DNA of 64,000 nt from an uncultured Blautia sp. (lineage in GTDB: Bacteria; Bacillota; Clostridia; Lachnospirales; Lachnospiraceae). How positions within the stretch are numbered: the first letter of the stretch is position 1; every line of letters starts with the position of its first letter. A model generated the notes under the pieces. It made no database searches. It saw nothing but the letters and a program-made list of their open reading frames with translations, and was not told the origin of the DNA. A program made the position numbers and the translations under genes. The DNA is taken from assembly GCF_947654165.1 (NCBI RefSeq), contig NZ_CANTKB010000020.1, positions 1-64,000 of the forward strand, read 5' to 3'. This document shows, piece after piece, positions 27,545-35,802 of the stretch.

Positions 27545-27565
27545 AGAAAGAGCAGGAGAAGAACT

Positions 27566-28801
27566 ATGGTTCGAAAACCAGAACTACTGATTCCGGCAAG
27601 CAGCCTGGAAGTTTTGAAAATCGCAGTAATGTTTGGGGCAGACGCAGTTTATATCGGAGGGGAAGCTTTCGGTCTGCGTGCAAAAGCGAAGAATTTTTCT
27701 ATGGAGGATATGAAAGAAGGAATTGCTTTTGCTCATGAGCATGGTGTGAAAGTGTATGTGACAGCCAATATTCTGGCACATAATCAAGATTTGTCAGGTG
27801 TGCGGGAATATTTTGAAGAATTAAAAGAAATCAAGCCAGATGCATTGATCATCTCAGACCCGGGTGTTTTCATGATCGCAAGGGAAGTGTGCCCGGAAAT
27901 TGAGCGTCATGTCAGTACCCAGGCTAATAATACAAACTATGCTACTTATCAGTTTTGGTGGGATTTAGGAGCCAAAAGAGTAGTCAGTGCAAGGGAGTTA
28001 TCTCTGAAAGAAATTAAAGAGATCAGAGAAAAGATTCCGGAAGAGATGGAAATCGAAAGTTTTATTCACGGAGCTATGTGTATTTCCTACTCTGGAAGGT
28101 GTCTGTTGTCCAATTATTTTACAGGAAGAGATGCAAATCAGGGAGCATGTACTCATCCGTGCCGCTGGAAATATTCAATTGTAGAAGAAACCAGACCGGG
28201 AGAATATATGCCAGTCTATGAAAATGAGCGGGGGACTTATATCTTCAACTCAAAAGATTTATGTATGATCGAGCATATGGATGACGTGCTTGCCAGTGGC
28301 ATTGACAGCCTGAAGATAGAAGGAAGAATGAAAACAGCTCTGTATGTGGCTACGGTAGCCCGTACTTACAGAAAAGCGATTGACGACTATCTGGAAGATC
28401 CGAAACAGTATAAGGAACACATGCCATGGTATCAGGAACAAATCCGAAGCTGTACTTATCGTCAGTTCACTACCGGATTTTTCTATGGAAAACCGGATGA
28501 AGATGCTCAGATTTATGAGAATAATACTTATGCCAAAGGTTATACCTACCTGGGGTATATTGAAGAGCAAAGAGCGGATGGTATGTATCGTATCACCCAG
28601 AGGAATAAGTTCCTTCTGGGAGAAACGATTGAAATCATGAAGCCGGACGGAAGCAACATTATGGTTCCGGTAAAAGGTATCTATGATGAAGATGGAGTGC
28701 CTATGGAAAGTGCACCACATCCACAGCAGGTTCTGTATGTGGATTTGGACGGCAAAGCCGAAGTTTATGATATTTTAAGACGCAGGGAAGAAACTGCGTA
28801 A
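27566..28801 (+). CDS. trhP: tRNA U34 hydroxylation protein, peptidase U32 family
   Basis: TrhP-type U32 protein, 411 residues. The family motif ESFIHGAMCISYSGRCLLSNY and the cysteine cluster around GACTHPCRWKY probably hold an Fe-S cluster. With prephenate it makes ho5U34, the substrate of TrmR. B. subtilis uses two U32 proteins (YrrN, YrrO); only one is present here. Its last 27 bp overlap, on the opposite strand, the end of the sigK 3' part. Confidence 0.88.
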   Translation: MVRKPELLIPASSLEVLKIAVMFGADAVYIGGEAFGLRAKAKNFSMEDMKEGIAFAHEHGVKVYVTANILAHNQDLSGVREYFEELKEIKPDALIISDPGVFMIAREVCPEIERHVSTQANNTNYATYQFWWDLGAKRVVSARELSLKEIKEIREKIPEEMEIESFIHGAMCISYSGRCLLSNYFTGRDANQGACTHPCRWKYSIVEETRPGEYMPVYENERGTYIFNSKDLCMIEHMDDVLASGIDSLKIEGRMKTALYVATVARTYRKAIDDYLEDPKQYKEHMPWYQEQIRSCTYRQFTTGFFYGKPDEDAQIYENNTYAKGYTYLGYIEEQRADGMYRITQRNKFLLGETIEIMKPDGSNIMVPVKGIYDEDGVPMESAPHPQQVLYVDLDGKAEVYDILRRREETA

Positions 28802-29137
28802 TTTCATAAGGGCGTTTTTTTCAATACGTGACACATAAGAGCGGCTGATATTCAGCCGCTTTGCTATTTCCCGCTGAGTCTGCTCCTGCTGACCATAGAG
28901 ACCGTAACGAAATTTGATGATTTCCTGTTCTCGTTGTGTAAGAATCTGAGGAATCAGACGATACAGAAGAAGACTATCCTGTCTCAGAGAATAATTTTTC
29001 ACCACATCCACAGGTTCTGTTTCAATGACATCTAACAGACTGATCTCGTTTCCTTCCTTATCTGTTCCAATGGGGTCGTACAGAGATACTTCCCGGTTGA
29101 TTTTCTTCTTAGAGCGAAAATACATGAGCAGTTCATT
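28775..29137 (-). CDS. sigK: SigK, C-terminal part (3' piece of split gene)
   Basis: The 3' piece of the mother-cell sigma factor SigK. It carries the end of region 2 (LLMYFRSKKK), region 3 with EVSLYDPIGTDKEGNEISLLDV, and region 4 with the helix-turn-helix TQREIAKRLNISRSYVSRIEKNALMKL. It has no valid start of its own; it becomes the C-terminal 119 residues once the element at 29138-33778 is excised and Asn codon AAT at the crossover joins it to the 5' part. Its end overlaps trhP convergently by 27 bp. Confidence 0.93.
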   Translation of the reverse strand, partial: NELLMYFRSKKKINREVSLYDPIGTDKEGNEISLLDVIETEPVDVVKNYSLRQDSLLLYRLIPQILTQREQEIIKFRYGLYGQQEQTQREIAKRLNISRSYVSRIEKNALMKLRSFFPAS

Positions 29138-29160
29138 TGCTATCCTCACCCCAATGGGAT
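29131..29160 (-). other. Recombination site at sigK 3' junction
   Basis: Read on the minus strand, GGGGTGAGGATAG (element side) runs through CAAATGAACTGC into sigK. Core AA is at 29136-29137. The element arm GAGGATAG is the inverse of the arm at the other junction. The recombinase stop codon TGA (29146-29148) lies inside this arm. Confidence 0.85.
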
Positions 29161-30810
29161 TTTCGAATCTTTGTTTGAGCCGAATAAAAGGATATGAGCC
29201 TGTACGCCATCCCAGACCACTTTCTGTACAAGGGTTCTGATGACTGCACGTTTTTCTTCTGTTGCCATTTCATCCATACATGTTATAAACATAGAAGATT
29301 GTTTGATTCTAAGGAGGTCTGTATCACTTAAAGAGTGACGGGAAAGGGTCTGCTGGAGTTCGTGGATACGTGCAGTGTCACTTTCCAGTTCTTGCTGTAA
29401 ATCTCCGATTCTTTGAATGATATAAGGTTTTACCCCACTGTCCTCTAAATCGGCCAGAGAATCAATCAGTCCCTGTATTTTCTTTTGGGTTTCCGTGTGT
29501 TCTCTTTGCAATGCAGCGATTTTTTCCTTGCAATCACCATACTCTTTGGCATAGAATTTACGGTTTTCTTCCAGAAATTGCAGGAAACAGTTTTGATCGG
29601 CAGACAGCAGCTTTACCTGTTCCCAGACAGCCAGATCCAGGGAGTTTCCACAGATGTTTGTTTGACTGCAAAGGCTTCGTCTGCTTCGCTCCTTCAATTG
29701 ACAGACATAAGTGTAGATGGATTTTCCGTCTTCCGTAAGCTGTCTGGTTTGTTTGGGGTACATATGATTTCCACAACTGCAATAGAGCAGTCCTGTCAGC
29801 AGTGCTTCGTTAGTCCTTGGTTTCCTGTAAGCTTTTGATTTATTACGTTCCAGGGATTCCTGGACACGGATCCATGTTTTCCCGGGGATTAATCCGGGAT
29901 GACCGCCCACAGAGACAATCCATTCTTCTATAGGGCGATAAATGGTTGCCTTTCCTTTTTGTTGGAATGTGCGATTGTAAGCCATAATACCGTGGATGCC
30001 GTCAAATTCCTCTTCAGAAGAAAAGAGGTCGGTATTGTTTGCTCTGAAATAATCAAAACTCGCTTTATCGGCAATCGCATAAACTGGATTTTGCAAAATG
30101 GCTTTGATAGAAAATCTCGTAAAATAGTTGTTGTTTTTTGTTTTTATGCCTCGTTTCATCAGTTCAGCCTCTGTAACAGTCTGAGAATCATATTCCAGAT
30201 AAAGATCATAAATAGTGCGGACAATATCTGCTTCCTGTGGGATCATTTTGAGCTTGCAGGATTTTTTTGATTTTCCTTCTGACGTTATGCTTTTGATGGC
30301 TTCCGAGGCATAGCCGGTGGGAGGCGTGCCCCCGAGCCATCGCCCTGTTTTCGCCAGCTCATGCATGTTGTCCCGAATACGCTCAGCAATGGTTTCACGC
30401 TCCAGTTGTGAGAAAATAGAAGAAATATACATCATGGCTCTTCCGGTAGGAGTGCTGGTGTCAAATTGCTCCCGGATGGAGACAAAGGCAATGTTTAAAT
30501 GAGATAATTCTTCAATCAGCTTGGAAAAATCGCTGATGTTACGGCTGATACGGTCAAGGCGATATACCACAATTGCTTTGAGCCCCTGTGTTTTGGCGGC
30601 AGACATCATTTTTTTGAAATCAGGACGTTCCAGCGTTTTTCCAGAAAATCCTTCATCTTCATAGATCAAAGCTTTTTCAGCATCCTCTTCACTGTAATGT
30701 GTGCGGATATATTCTTTGCAGAGCTCAATCTGATTGCCAATACTTTCCCCCTTTCCTGTGTACTTGGATTTTCGTGAATAAATAGCAATGGGAAGCTCAC
30801 TATTTTGCAT
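29146..30810 (-). CDS. spoIVCA: Large serine recombinase of the sigK element
   Basis: A 554-residue large serine recombinase. The catalytic domain starts LPIAIYSRKSKYTGKGESI (nucleophile serine in YSRKS) with YRLDRISRNISDF further on; the recombinase domain spans about 175-300; a zinc ribbon follows (LYCSCGNHMYP, later CSQTNICG); then a coiled coil (about 430-510). Start ATG 30810 is 7 nt after AAGGAGA. Orientation and end position match SpoIVCA, which excises skin in the mother cell: the stop codon is 9 bp from the crossover. Timing of expression should be sporulation-specific if it follows the B. subtilis model. Confidence 0.92.
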   Translation of the reverse strand: MQNSELPIAIYSRKSKYTGKGESIGNQIELCKEYIRTHYSEEDAEKALIYEDEGFSGKTLERPDFKKMMSAAKTQGLKAIVVYRLDRISRNISDFSKLIEELSHLNIAFVSIREQFDTSTPTGRAMMYISSIFSQLERETIAERIRDNMHELAKTGRWLGGTPPTGYASEAIKSITSEGKSKKSCKLKMIPQEADIVRTIYDLYLEYDSQTVTEAELMKRGIKTKNNNYFTRFSIKAILQNPVYAIADKASFDYFRANNTDLFSSEEEFDGIHGIMAYNRTFQQKGKATIYRPIEEWIVSVGGHPGLIPGKTWIRVQESLERNKSKAYRKPRTNEALLTGLLYCSCGNHMYPKQTRQLTEDGKSIYTYVCQLKERSRRSLCSQTNICGNSLDLAVWEQVKLLSADQNCFLQFLEENRKFYAKEYGDCKEKIAALQREHTETQKKIQGLIDSLADLEDSGVKPYIIQRIGDLQQELESDTARIHELQQTLSRHSLSDTDLLRIKQSSMFITCMDEMATEEKRAVIRTLVQKVVWDGVQAHILLFGSNKDSKIPLG

Positions 30811-30993
30811 AGTCATGTCTCCTTTGGTTTCAAACATAAGGGAAGATATATAATGACTGTATTCAGGAAAAAGGAATCACAATACCTTTTTTCTGAATTT
30901 ATTCGTTCACTTCCTAAAGGTTAGGATACGGAGGTGGGAGACCTTGGACGCACTGAATGAAGGTGTGATCCTGAAACAAGGAAGAATATCTAA

Positions 30994-31039
30994 AAAGAGA
31001 GGGGGTCTGACCGGGTTTTTCCGGATAGACTCCCTCTTT
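30994..31039 (-). terminator. Terminator of the decarboxylase gene
   Basis: An extended stem (AAAGAG...GTCT with AGACTCCCTCTTT, inner CCGG/CCGG) followed on the minus strand by TCTTTTT. It lies 13 bp beyond the decarboxylase stop. Confidence 0.75.
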
Positions 31040-31052
31040 AGAAAAGTAAGAA

Positions 31053-32492
31053 TCAGGATTCAGACATAAATTTTGGAAGTAATTCTTTTCTGTAAGTATC
31101 AAGTAAATGGACAGTTTTTTCCATATCTTCTTTTTCTGCTTCCGGGTGCAGAGCACAGATGCGAAGAACCGTCTGTCCGTGAAGAACAGTTGTAAACACG
31201 GCTGCATAGCCATTTTCCAGAATCTTTTTTGAAATTTCTTCGTTCAGGAGATCAATCTGTTCCTTGGTAAGACCCTTTGGAGCATAACGGAAATTTACCA
31301 TGGCAAGCTTAGATGGGGAGATAATCTCCCAGTCAGGAAGCTTGGACACAGCTTCCTGAGTCCAGTCTGCTAATTGGAATCCGTGTTCGATGGCACTTCC
31401 GATTAAATCAGTTCCAAGAATTTGCAGGGTCAGCCACAGCTTTAATCCTCTGGCAGGTCTGGTAAGTTCCATTCCGATGTCCCAGGTGTTGATGTGCTCC
31501 AGGTCTCCTTCCACGTCTTTTAAATATTCAGGATTTACATGGAAACTGTGGAATAAATGCTGAACATCTTTGACTAAAACCATTGCACATCCATAAGTCT
31601 GAAACAGCCATTTATGAGCATCCCAACTGATGCTGTCTGCCAGTTCGGTACCGTCCAGAAGATGTTTATATTTTGGACTCAGAAGAACGGATGCACCATA
31701 GGCACCATCAATGTGAAACCAAAGCTGATATTTTTTTGCAATTGCAGATAAATCCTTTAAGGGATCAATACTTCCGGTGTTGGTAGTTCCGGCAGTTCCA
31801 ATGACAACAAAAGGAATGAGTCCCTCTTTTTTATCCTGAATGATCTGCTGCTCTAACAGTTCTGTATTCATAGTGAAGTCTGGATTTGTCGGTATCTTGC
31901 GGATCCGTTTGTTTGGAATTCCGATGATTCGAAGACCTTTTGCTACAGAGCTGTGTGTCTGATCAGAGATATAGGCAATGCCAAGAGCAAGTGTTTCGTC
32001 ATTCAGTTTATGGTCACGGGCTGCAGTCAGTGCAGTAATATTTGCCATGGAGCCGCCGCTTACAAAGACACCGCCGGATTTTTTTCCAAATCCTGCCTGT
32101 TCACAAAACCATTTTAACAGCTTCTGTTCAATGCAGTTTACCATAGGGGCAAGTTTACTTCCTCCGGCATGGATATTATAGGCAGAAGTCATAATATCTC
32201 CAAGCCAGGAGATAGAGGAGGCGGGTCCCGGAACAAATCCAAAGAAGCGGGGATGATTGGAATCCCCACGATATTGATATACTTCCTGCATCATTTCTTC
32301 AACTACGTCTTTGGCTGATCTTCCGTCTTTGGAAATTTTCAGTTTCCGGACTTTCTCCATTTGTCCTTCCGGTGCTTCCCATATAACCTGCTGGGTATGA
32401 ATATCGTGTTTCTCAAGACAAAAATCATGGACAAAATGTTTGATCTCTGCTTCTAACTGGCTGCTGTTTAATATATTTTCACTGTTGATCAT
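31053..32492 (-). CDS. Group II PLP decarboxylase, tryptophan-decarboxylase-like
   Basis: A 479-residue group II pyridoxal-phosphate amino-acid decarboxylase. Visible features: NHPRFFGFVPGPASS and ITSAYN-type substrate region, GGVFVSGGSMANITAL, HIDGAYGASVLL and the PLP lysine in SWDAHKWLFQTYG. From memory, the sequence closely follows the tryptophan decarboxylase of Ruminococcus gnavus (tryptamine formation), including the YNIHAGGSKLAPMVNCIEQ stretch; phenylalanine or tyrosine could also be substrates. The enzyme is cytoplasmic. It is divergent from a LysR gene and lies wholly inside the sigK element. AAAAGGAG precedes ATG 32492. Family is certain; the preferred substrate is inferred. Confidence 0.88.
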   Translation of the reverse strand: MINSENILNSSQLEAEIKHFVHDFCLEKHDIHTQQVIWEAPEGQMEKVRKLKISKDGRSAKDVVEEMMQEVYQYRGDSNHPRFFGFVPGPASSISWLGDIMTSAYNIHAGGSKLAPMVNCIEQKLLKWFCEQAGFGKKSGGVFVSGGSMANITALTAARDHKLNDETLALGIAYISDQTHSSVAKGLRIIGIPNKRIRKIPTNPDFTMNTELLEQQIIQDKKEGLIPFVVIGTAGTTNTGSIDPLKDLSAIAKKYQLWFHIDGAYGASVLLSPKYKHLLDGTELADSISWDAHKWLFQTYGCAMVLVKDVQHLFHSFHVNPEYLKDVEGDLEHINTWDIGMELTRPARGLKLWLTLQILGTDLIGSAIEHGFQLADWTQEAVSKLPDWEIISPSKLAMVNFRYAPKGLTKEQIDLLNEEISKKILENGYAAVFTTVLHGQTVLRICALHPEAEKEDMEKTVHLLDTYRKELLPKFMSES

Positions 32493-32619
32493 ACTCTAAA
32501 ACTCCTTTTCTGTGATACGTTATTGACCTTTGTGTGATAATAGTTTACAGTATAATAATCTATTTGTTAAATTCATAAAACTTATAATATATATGAAAAA
32601 TATTAATTAAGGAGAGAAT
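32493..32619. promoter_or_regulatory. Divergent promoter region, decarboxylase/LysR
   Basis: A 127-bp very AT-rich intergenic region between two divergent starts, the classic LysR-target layout. TATAAT-like runs are present on both strands (CTTATAATAT at about 32580). I cannot fix one T-N11-A operator with confidence. Confidence 0.5.
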
Positions 32620-33501
32620 ATGGAAATCCGAAACATTCTTACATTTTTGAAAGTGGCAGGTACACAGAATTTTTCCAAGGCAGCAGAACAGTTGGGCTAC
32701 TCCCAATCTGCAGTAACTGTGCAGATTCAACAACTGGAGAGAGAATTGCAGACACAATTATTTGAGCGGATCGGTAAGAGAGTATATTTAACAGAACAGG
32801 GAGAAGCGTTTGTATATCATGCCAATGAAATTATGAAAGTAGTGAATCAGGCAGCAGATTTTTCCGGGGAAAAAAGTGCAGTGAAAGGGAAACTTCGCAT
32901 TGGCGGTGTGGAGTCTGTCTGTACGGCATTGCTTCCTGAGTTGATCTTTCAGTTGTACCAGCGTTACCCGGAGATAGAAGTTGTGATAAAATCCGGTACG
33001 ACCACAGAACTGGTGGAAATGGCAAAAAGAAATGATTTGGATTTTGTTTTTACCCTGGATAGAAAGATCTGCAGTCCGGAATGGATCTGTGCTTTTGAGA
33101 AAAAAGAAGAAATTATTTTTGTGACAGATGCAAGAGAGAATACCGAGGAAAGGGCTATTCAGGAAATTGTGAAAAGACCGTTTATTCTCACAGAGATGGG
33201 AGCGGCCTATCAGTATGAGCTGGAGGGTCTTCTTGCAGAAAGAGAACTTCTCATTGAGCCTATTCTGGAAATCGGAAATACAGAGACGATTATAAAGTTA
33301 TTAAAAAAGAGAATGGGAGTCTCATTCTTGCCGGAGTTTACGGTACATAAGGAATTAGAAACAGGAAAGCTGGCTCGTTTATATACCGATTTGCCCGGTG
33401 TAACCATGCATAGTCAGTTGCTGTATCATAAAAATAAGTGGCTGACACCACAGATGAAAAGCTTTATTAAACTGGTAAGAGAAACTGTTTCTTCTATATA
33501 A
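32620..33501 (+). CDS. LysR family transcription regulator
   Basis: A 293-residue LysR regulator. The N-terminal HTH is typical (FLKVAGTQNFSKAAEQLGYSQSAVTVQIQQLE), followed by the LysR substrate-binding domain (LRIGGVESVCTALLPELI and onward). It is divergent from the decarboxylase across a 127-bp region, so it probably controls that gene in response to an aromatic amino acid or amine; the effector is inferred. AAGGAGAG precedes the ATG. It is element cargo. Confidence 0.92.
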   Translation: MEIRNILTFLKVAGTQNFSKAAEQLGYSQSAVTVQIQQLERELQTQLFERIGKRVYLTEQGEAFVYHANEIMKVVNQAADFSGEKSAVKGKLRIGGVESVCTALLPELIFQLYQRYPEIEVVIKSGTTTELVEMAKRNDLDFVFTLDRKICSPEWICAFEKKEEIIFVTDARENTEERAIQEIVKRPFILTEMGAAYQYELEGLLAERELLIEPILEIGNTETIIKLLKKRMGVSFLPEFTVHKELETGKLARLYTDLPGVTMHSQLLYHKNKWLTPQMKSFIKLVRETVSSI

Positions 33502-33568
33502 ATATCACGATATGGGTATAGGGGACAAAGCATAAGACATACACTGGAATTACCAGGGGGTGTGAGAT

Positions 33569-33766
33569 ATCGCAAGAAAAAAGAGTCCTATTCATGTGAT
33601 TGTTTACTATCCCGAAACAGAGGAAAAGAAGTACCAGTTGTCAAAGCGTGTTGCTCAGGTACATGCAGATGCGATAAATCGGAAGCTTCAAAAACAGCAG
33701 TGTCCGGTAAGACAAAAGCAAGCATGCTTAGATGCATTTATAGAGCATGTAAAAACTCTTTTGTGA
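33569..33766 (+). CDS. Small basic protein at element end, apparent ATC start
   Basis: A 65-codon frame with strong protein character: ARKKSPIHVIVYYPETEE, KKYQLSKRVAQVHADAI, then KLQKQQCPVRQK. An AGGGGGTG ribosome site (33555-33562) stands 6 nt before ATC 33569, where a related gene would have ATG; the codon before is preceded by in-frame TGA. A standard gene finder would miss it. Either it is translated from ATC or the start has mutated. Its stop lies 10 bp from the crossover, so it marks the element end opposite the recombinase. The product looks like a small DNA- or RNA-binding protein; I recognise no named family. Confidence 0.5.
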   Translation: MARKKSPIHVIVYYPETEEKKYQLSKRVAQVHADAINRKLQKQQCPVRQKQACLDAFIEHVKTLL

Positions 33767-33785
33767 GAGGATAGGATTATCAATA
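33760..33785 (-). other. Recombination site at sigK 5' junction
   Basis: Read on the minus strand, ATTGATAAT (sigK codons) runs into CCTATCCTCTCAC (element). Core AA is at 33777-33778. The CTATCCTC arm is the inverse of the arm at 29131-29160. Confidence 0.85.
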
Positions 33786-34042
33786 CATCTGGCTGCATAG
33801 GTGGAAAGCCTGCTTGCTTTTTTGGCATCAAAAGTCTGGACTGCTTTGATCAGTCCGATGGTGCCAATGGATATTAAGTCATCCAGCTCTTCCGGGGCTC
33901 CCTGATACTTTTTCACAATATGTGCAACCAGACGTAGATTCCGTTCAATCAGGATGTCCTTTGCTTGCAGGCTGCCTTGCTTGTATTCCTGAAGATAGCG
34001 GCTCTCTTCTTCCGGTGTCAGGGGCTTTTGAAATGTTTTCAC
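33776..34042 (-). CDS. sigK: SigK, N-terminal part (5' piece of split gene)
   Basis: The 5' piece of SigK, 89 codons to the crossover Asn. Starts at GTG 34042 with GAGGTAAG upstream. Region 1.2/2 is evident: RNLRLVAHIVKKY, DDLISIGTIGLIKAV, then STYAARCIDN. In the unexcised state translation continues about 15 codons into the element and stops. The product starts directly at the sequence that follows the processed pro-region of B. subtilis pro-SigK, so there is no pro-sequence; activity would then depend on excision alone, as in C. difficile. Confidence 0.93.
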
Positions 34043-34071
34043 ACAAGCTTACCTCAGAGGAATTTAATTCT

Positions 34072-34079
34072 ATAGTATG
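34072..34079 (-). promoter_or_regulatory. sigK: Candidate sigma-E type -10 of sigK
   Basis: CATACTAT on the minus strand, 30 bp before the sigK GTG, resembles the sigma-E -10 consensus CATACAnT. I found no clear matching -35. This is suggestive only, because sigK is expected to be sigma-E dependent. Confidence 0.35.
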
Positions 34080-34262
34080 TAAGCAGAGGCGATTTAGTGC
34101 TTTTCCATTGAAAATTATCTGAATCTGTGATAAAGTAAATACATCTAATATCTATGATTTCCGGCGGTTCCGCCAAAGATTCCAAAATCAATACAAAAGA
34201 TGACAAAAACTCAGAAGAATAGTGACAGGGGCAGAAGATGAAAGGCCCGGGAGGGAGAGATT

Positions 34263-35789
34263 ATGTTTAGCAGTGTTTTGTCAGCAGCAGTTGTAGGGGT
34301 ATCCTGTATCCCAATTCAAATAGAAGCAGATGTAAGTAATGGATTACCCATGTTTTCCATGGTGGGGTATCTGTCTGCCAGGGTGAAAGAGGCTCAGGAC
34401 AGAGTCAGAACAGCACTTAGAAATACAGGTTTTTCGTTTCCGGCGAGAAGAATTACCGTTAATCTTTCTCCGGCAGATATACGCAAGGAGGGCACCGGTT
34501 TTGATCTGCCTATTGCAGCAGCACTTTTGTGTGCTTTTGGGTATTTAGAAAAAGAATGTGTGGATAAGGTGTTCATGGCTGGTGAACTAAGTCTGAATGG
34601 GGAAGTAAAAGGTGTGAGCGGGATTCTTCCTATTGTGGATACAGCAATTAAAAGTGGGTGCAGATTGTGTATTATTCCAAAAGATAATTTAAAAGAGACA
34701 GAATACATTTATGAGATCCCGGTGCTGGGAATTTCCAGTCTGAAGGAGTTCATGGAGCATGCATCCATGAAAGACTGGGGAGCTGTCAGGAATCCTGTGA
34801 AAGCATGGCCGGGAAATATCAGAGAATCCTATCTTGATTTTTCCGAGATTCTGGGACAGGAAGCAGCAAAACAGGCGGCCGTGATTGCAGCGGCAGGTTT
34901 TCATAATCTCTTGATGATCGGTACAAAAGGATCCGGGAAAACCATGATCGCTAACAGCATTCCATCGCTTTTTCCACCACTCTCCAGAGAGGAGGGAATG
35001 GAAGTTTCCAGGATTTACAGTGCGGCAGGACTCTTGTCAGGGCAGAATCCATTTTTGGTACAGAGACCTTTTCGGTCACCGCATCATACAGTTTCGCCCA
35101 TTGCAATGGCAGGCGGAGGCCGGATTCCGAGACCGGGAGAGATTACGCTTGCTCACAAAGGGGTGCTGTTTTTGGATGAACTTCCGGAGTTTCACAGAGC
35201 AACCCTGGAGATCCTCAGACAGCCTTTGGAAACTCATAAAATATGTATTTCCAGGATTTACGGCAATTATGAATTTCCGGCAGATTTTCTGCTGGTAGGT
35301 GCTATGAACCCTTGTCCCTGTGGCTATTATCCTGATCGAAACAGGTGTTCTTGTACCGAGTATGAAGTGGCACGTTATATGGGAAAACTCAGTGGACCTT
35401 TGCTGGACCGGTTTGATCTTTGTACGGAAGTGACGGATGTGCCGCCAGAGGTTCTGAGGGCAGAAAAAAGGGGGAAAACCTCTCTGGAAATCAGACAGGA
35501 AGTCGGCCGGGTCCATGAGATTCAAAAGAAGAGATACGAAGGAACGGAAATACGGTTTAACAGCTCTCTTTCGGGACAAGAAACAGAAAAATATTGTAAG
35601 ACCAGCAGAGATGGAAAAAAACTTTTACAAAAAGCTTATGAAAAAATGAATTTCAGTCTGAGGGCATATCATAAGATTTTAAAAACAGCCAGAACCATAG
35701 CGGATCTGGATGATTCTGAAATAATAGAAGAGCAGCATATCAGTGAGGCTGTGTGCTGCAGAGCACTGGATAAAAAACTATGGAAATAA
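34263..35789 (+). CDS. comM: ComM/YifB family Mg-chelatase-like ATPase
   Basis: A 508-residue AAA+ ATPase of the YifB/ComM family. The N-terminal lon-protease-like fold is followed by Walker A in GTKGSGKTMIANS and by FRSPHHTVSPIAMAGGG; DRFDLCTEV is in the C-terminal part. ComM in other bacteria is a helicase for heteroduplex extension in natural transformation. Here it sits directly before dprA, which supports a role in DNA uptake or recombination. AGGGAGAG precedes ATG 34263. Confidence 0.9.
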   Translation: MFSSVLSAAVVGVSCIPIQIEADVSNGLPMFSMVGYLSARVKEAQDRVRTALRNTGFSFPARRITVNLSPADIRKEGTGFDLPIAAALLCAFGYLEKECVDKVFMAGELSLNGEVKGVSGILPIVDTAIKSGCRLCIIPKDNLKETEYIYEIPVLGISSLKEFMEHASMKDWGAVRNPVKAWPGNIRESYLDFSEILGQEAAKQAAVIAAAGFHNLLMIGTKGSGKTMIANSIPSLFPPLSREEGMEVSRIYSAAGLLSGQNPFLVQRPFRSPHHTVSPIAMAGGGRIPRPGEITLAHKGVLFLDELPEFHRATLEILRQPLETHKICISRIYGNYEFPADFLLVGAMNPCPCGYYPDRNRCSCTEYEVARYMGKLSGPLLDRFDLCTEVTDVPPEVLRAEKRGKTSLEIRQEVGRVHEIQKKRYEGTEIRFNSSLSGQETEKYCKTSRDGKKLLQKAYEKMNFSLRAYHKILKTARTIADLDDSEIIEEQHISEAVCCRALDKKLWK

Positions 35790-35802
35790 GGAGATACGGA
35801 AA

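Larger units (their letters stand above)
29138..33778. mobile_element. Skin-type element interrupting sigK (4,641 bp)
   Basis: The element splits sigK at codon Asn89. Both junctions share AAT; the core AA is at 29136-29137 and 33777-33778. Joining the element ends gives GAGGATAG-CAAATC-CTATCCTC, an 8-bp perfect inverted repeat around a 6-nt centre, as expected for a serine-recombinase attP. Joining the host ends gives ARCIDN-ELLMYF in frame, matching SigK. Cargo: serine recombinase, PLP decarboxylase, LysR regulator and a small end protein. B. subtilis skin is about 48 kb and C. difficile skin about 15 kb, so this one is small. Confidence 0.93.

Noticed and set aside
33562..33774. 70-codon ORF with standard start at the element end
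   Set aside because: Its translation is low-complexity and Cys/Lys/Ser-rich; the alternative frame at 33569 has a proper ribosome site and protein character.
28775..34042. sigK as a dead pseudogene
   Set aside because: Both pieces are intact, joining is in frame at one shared codon, and a serine recombinase with matched palindromic ends is present; excision is the better explanation.
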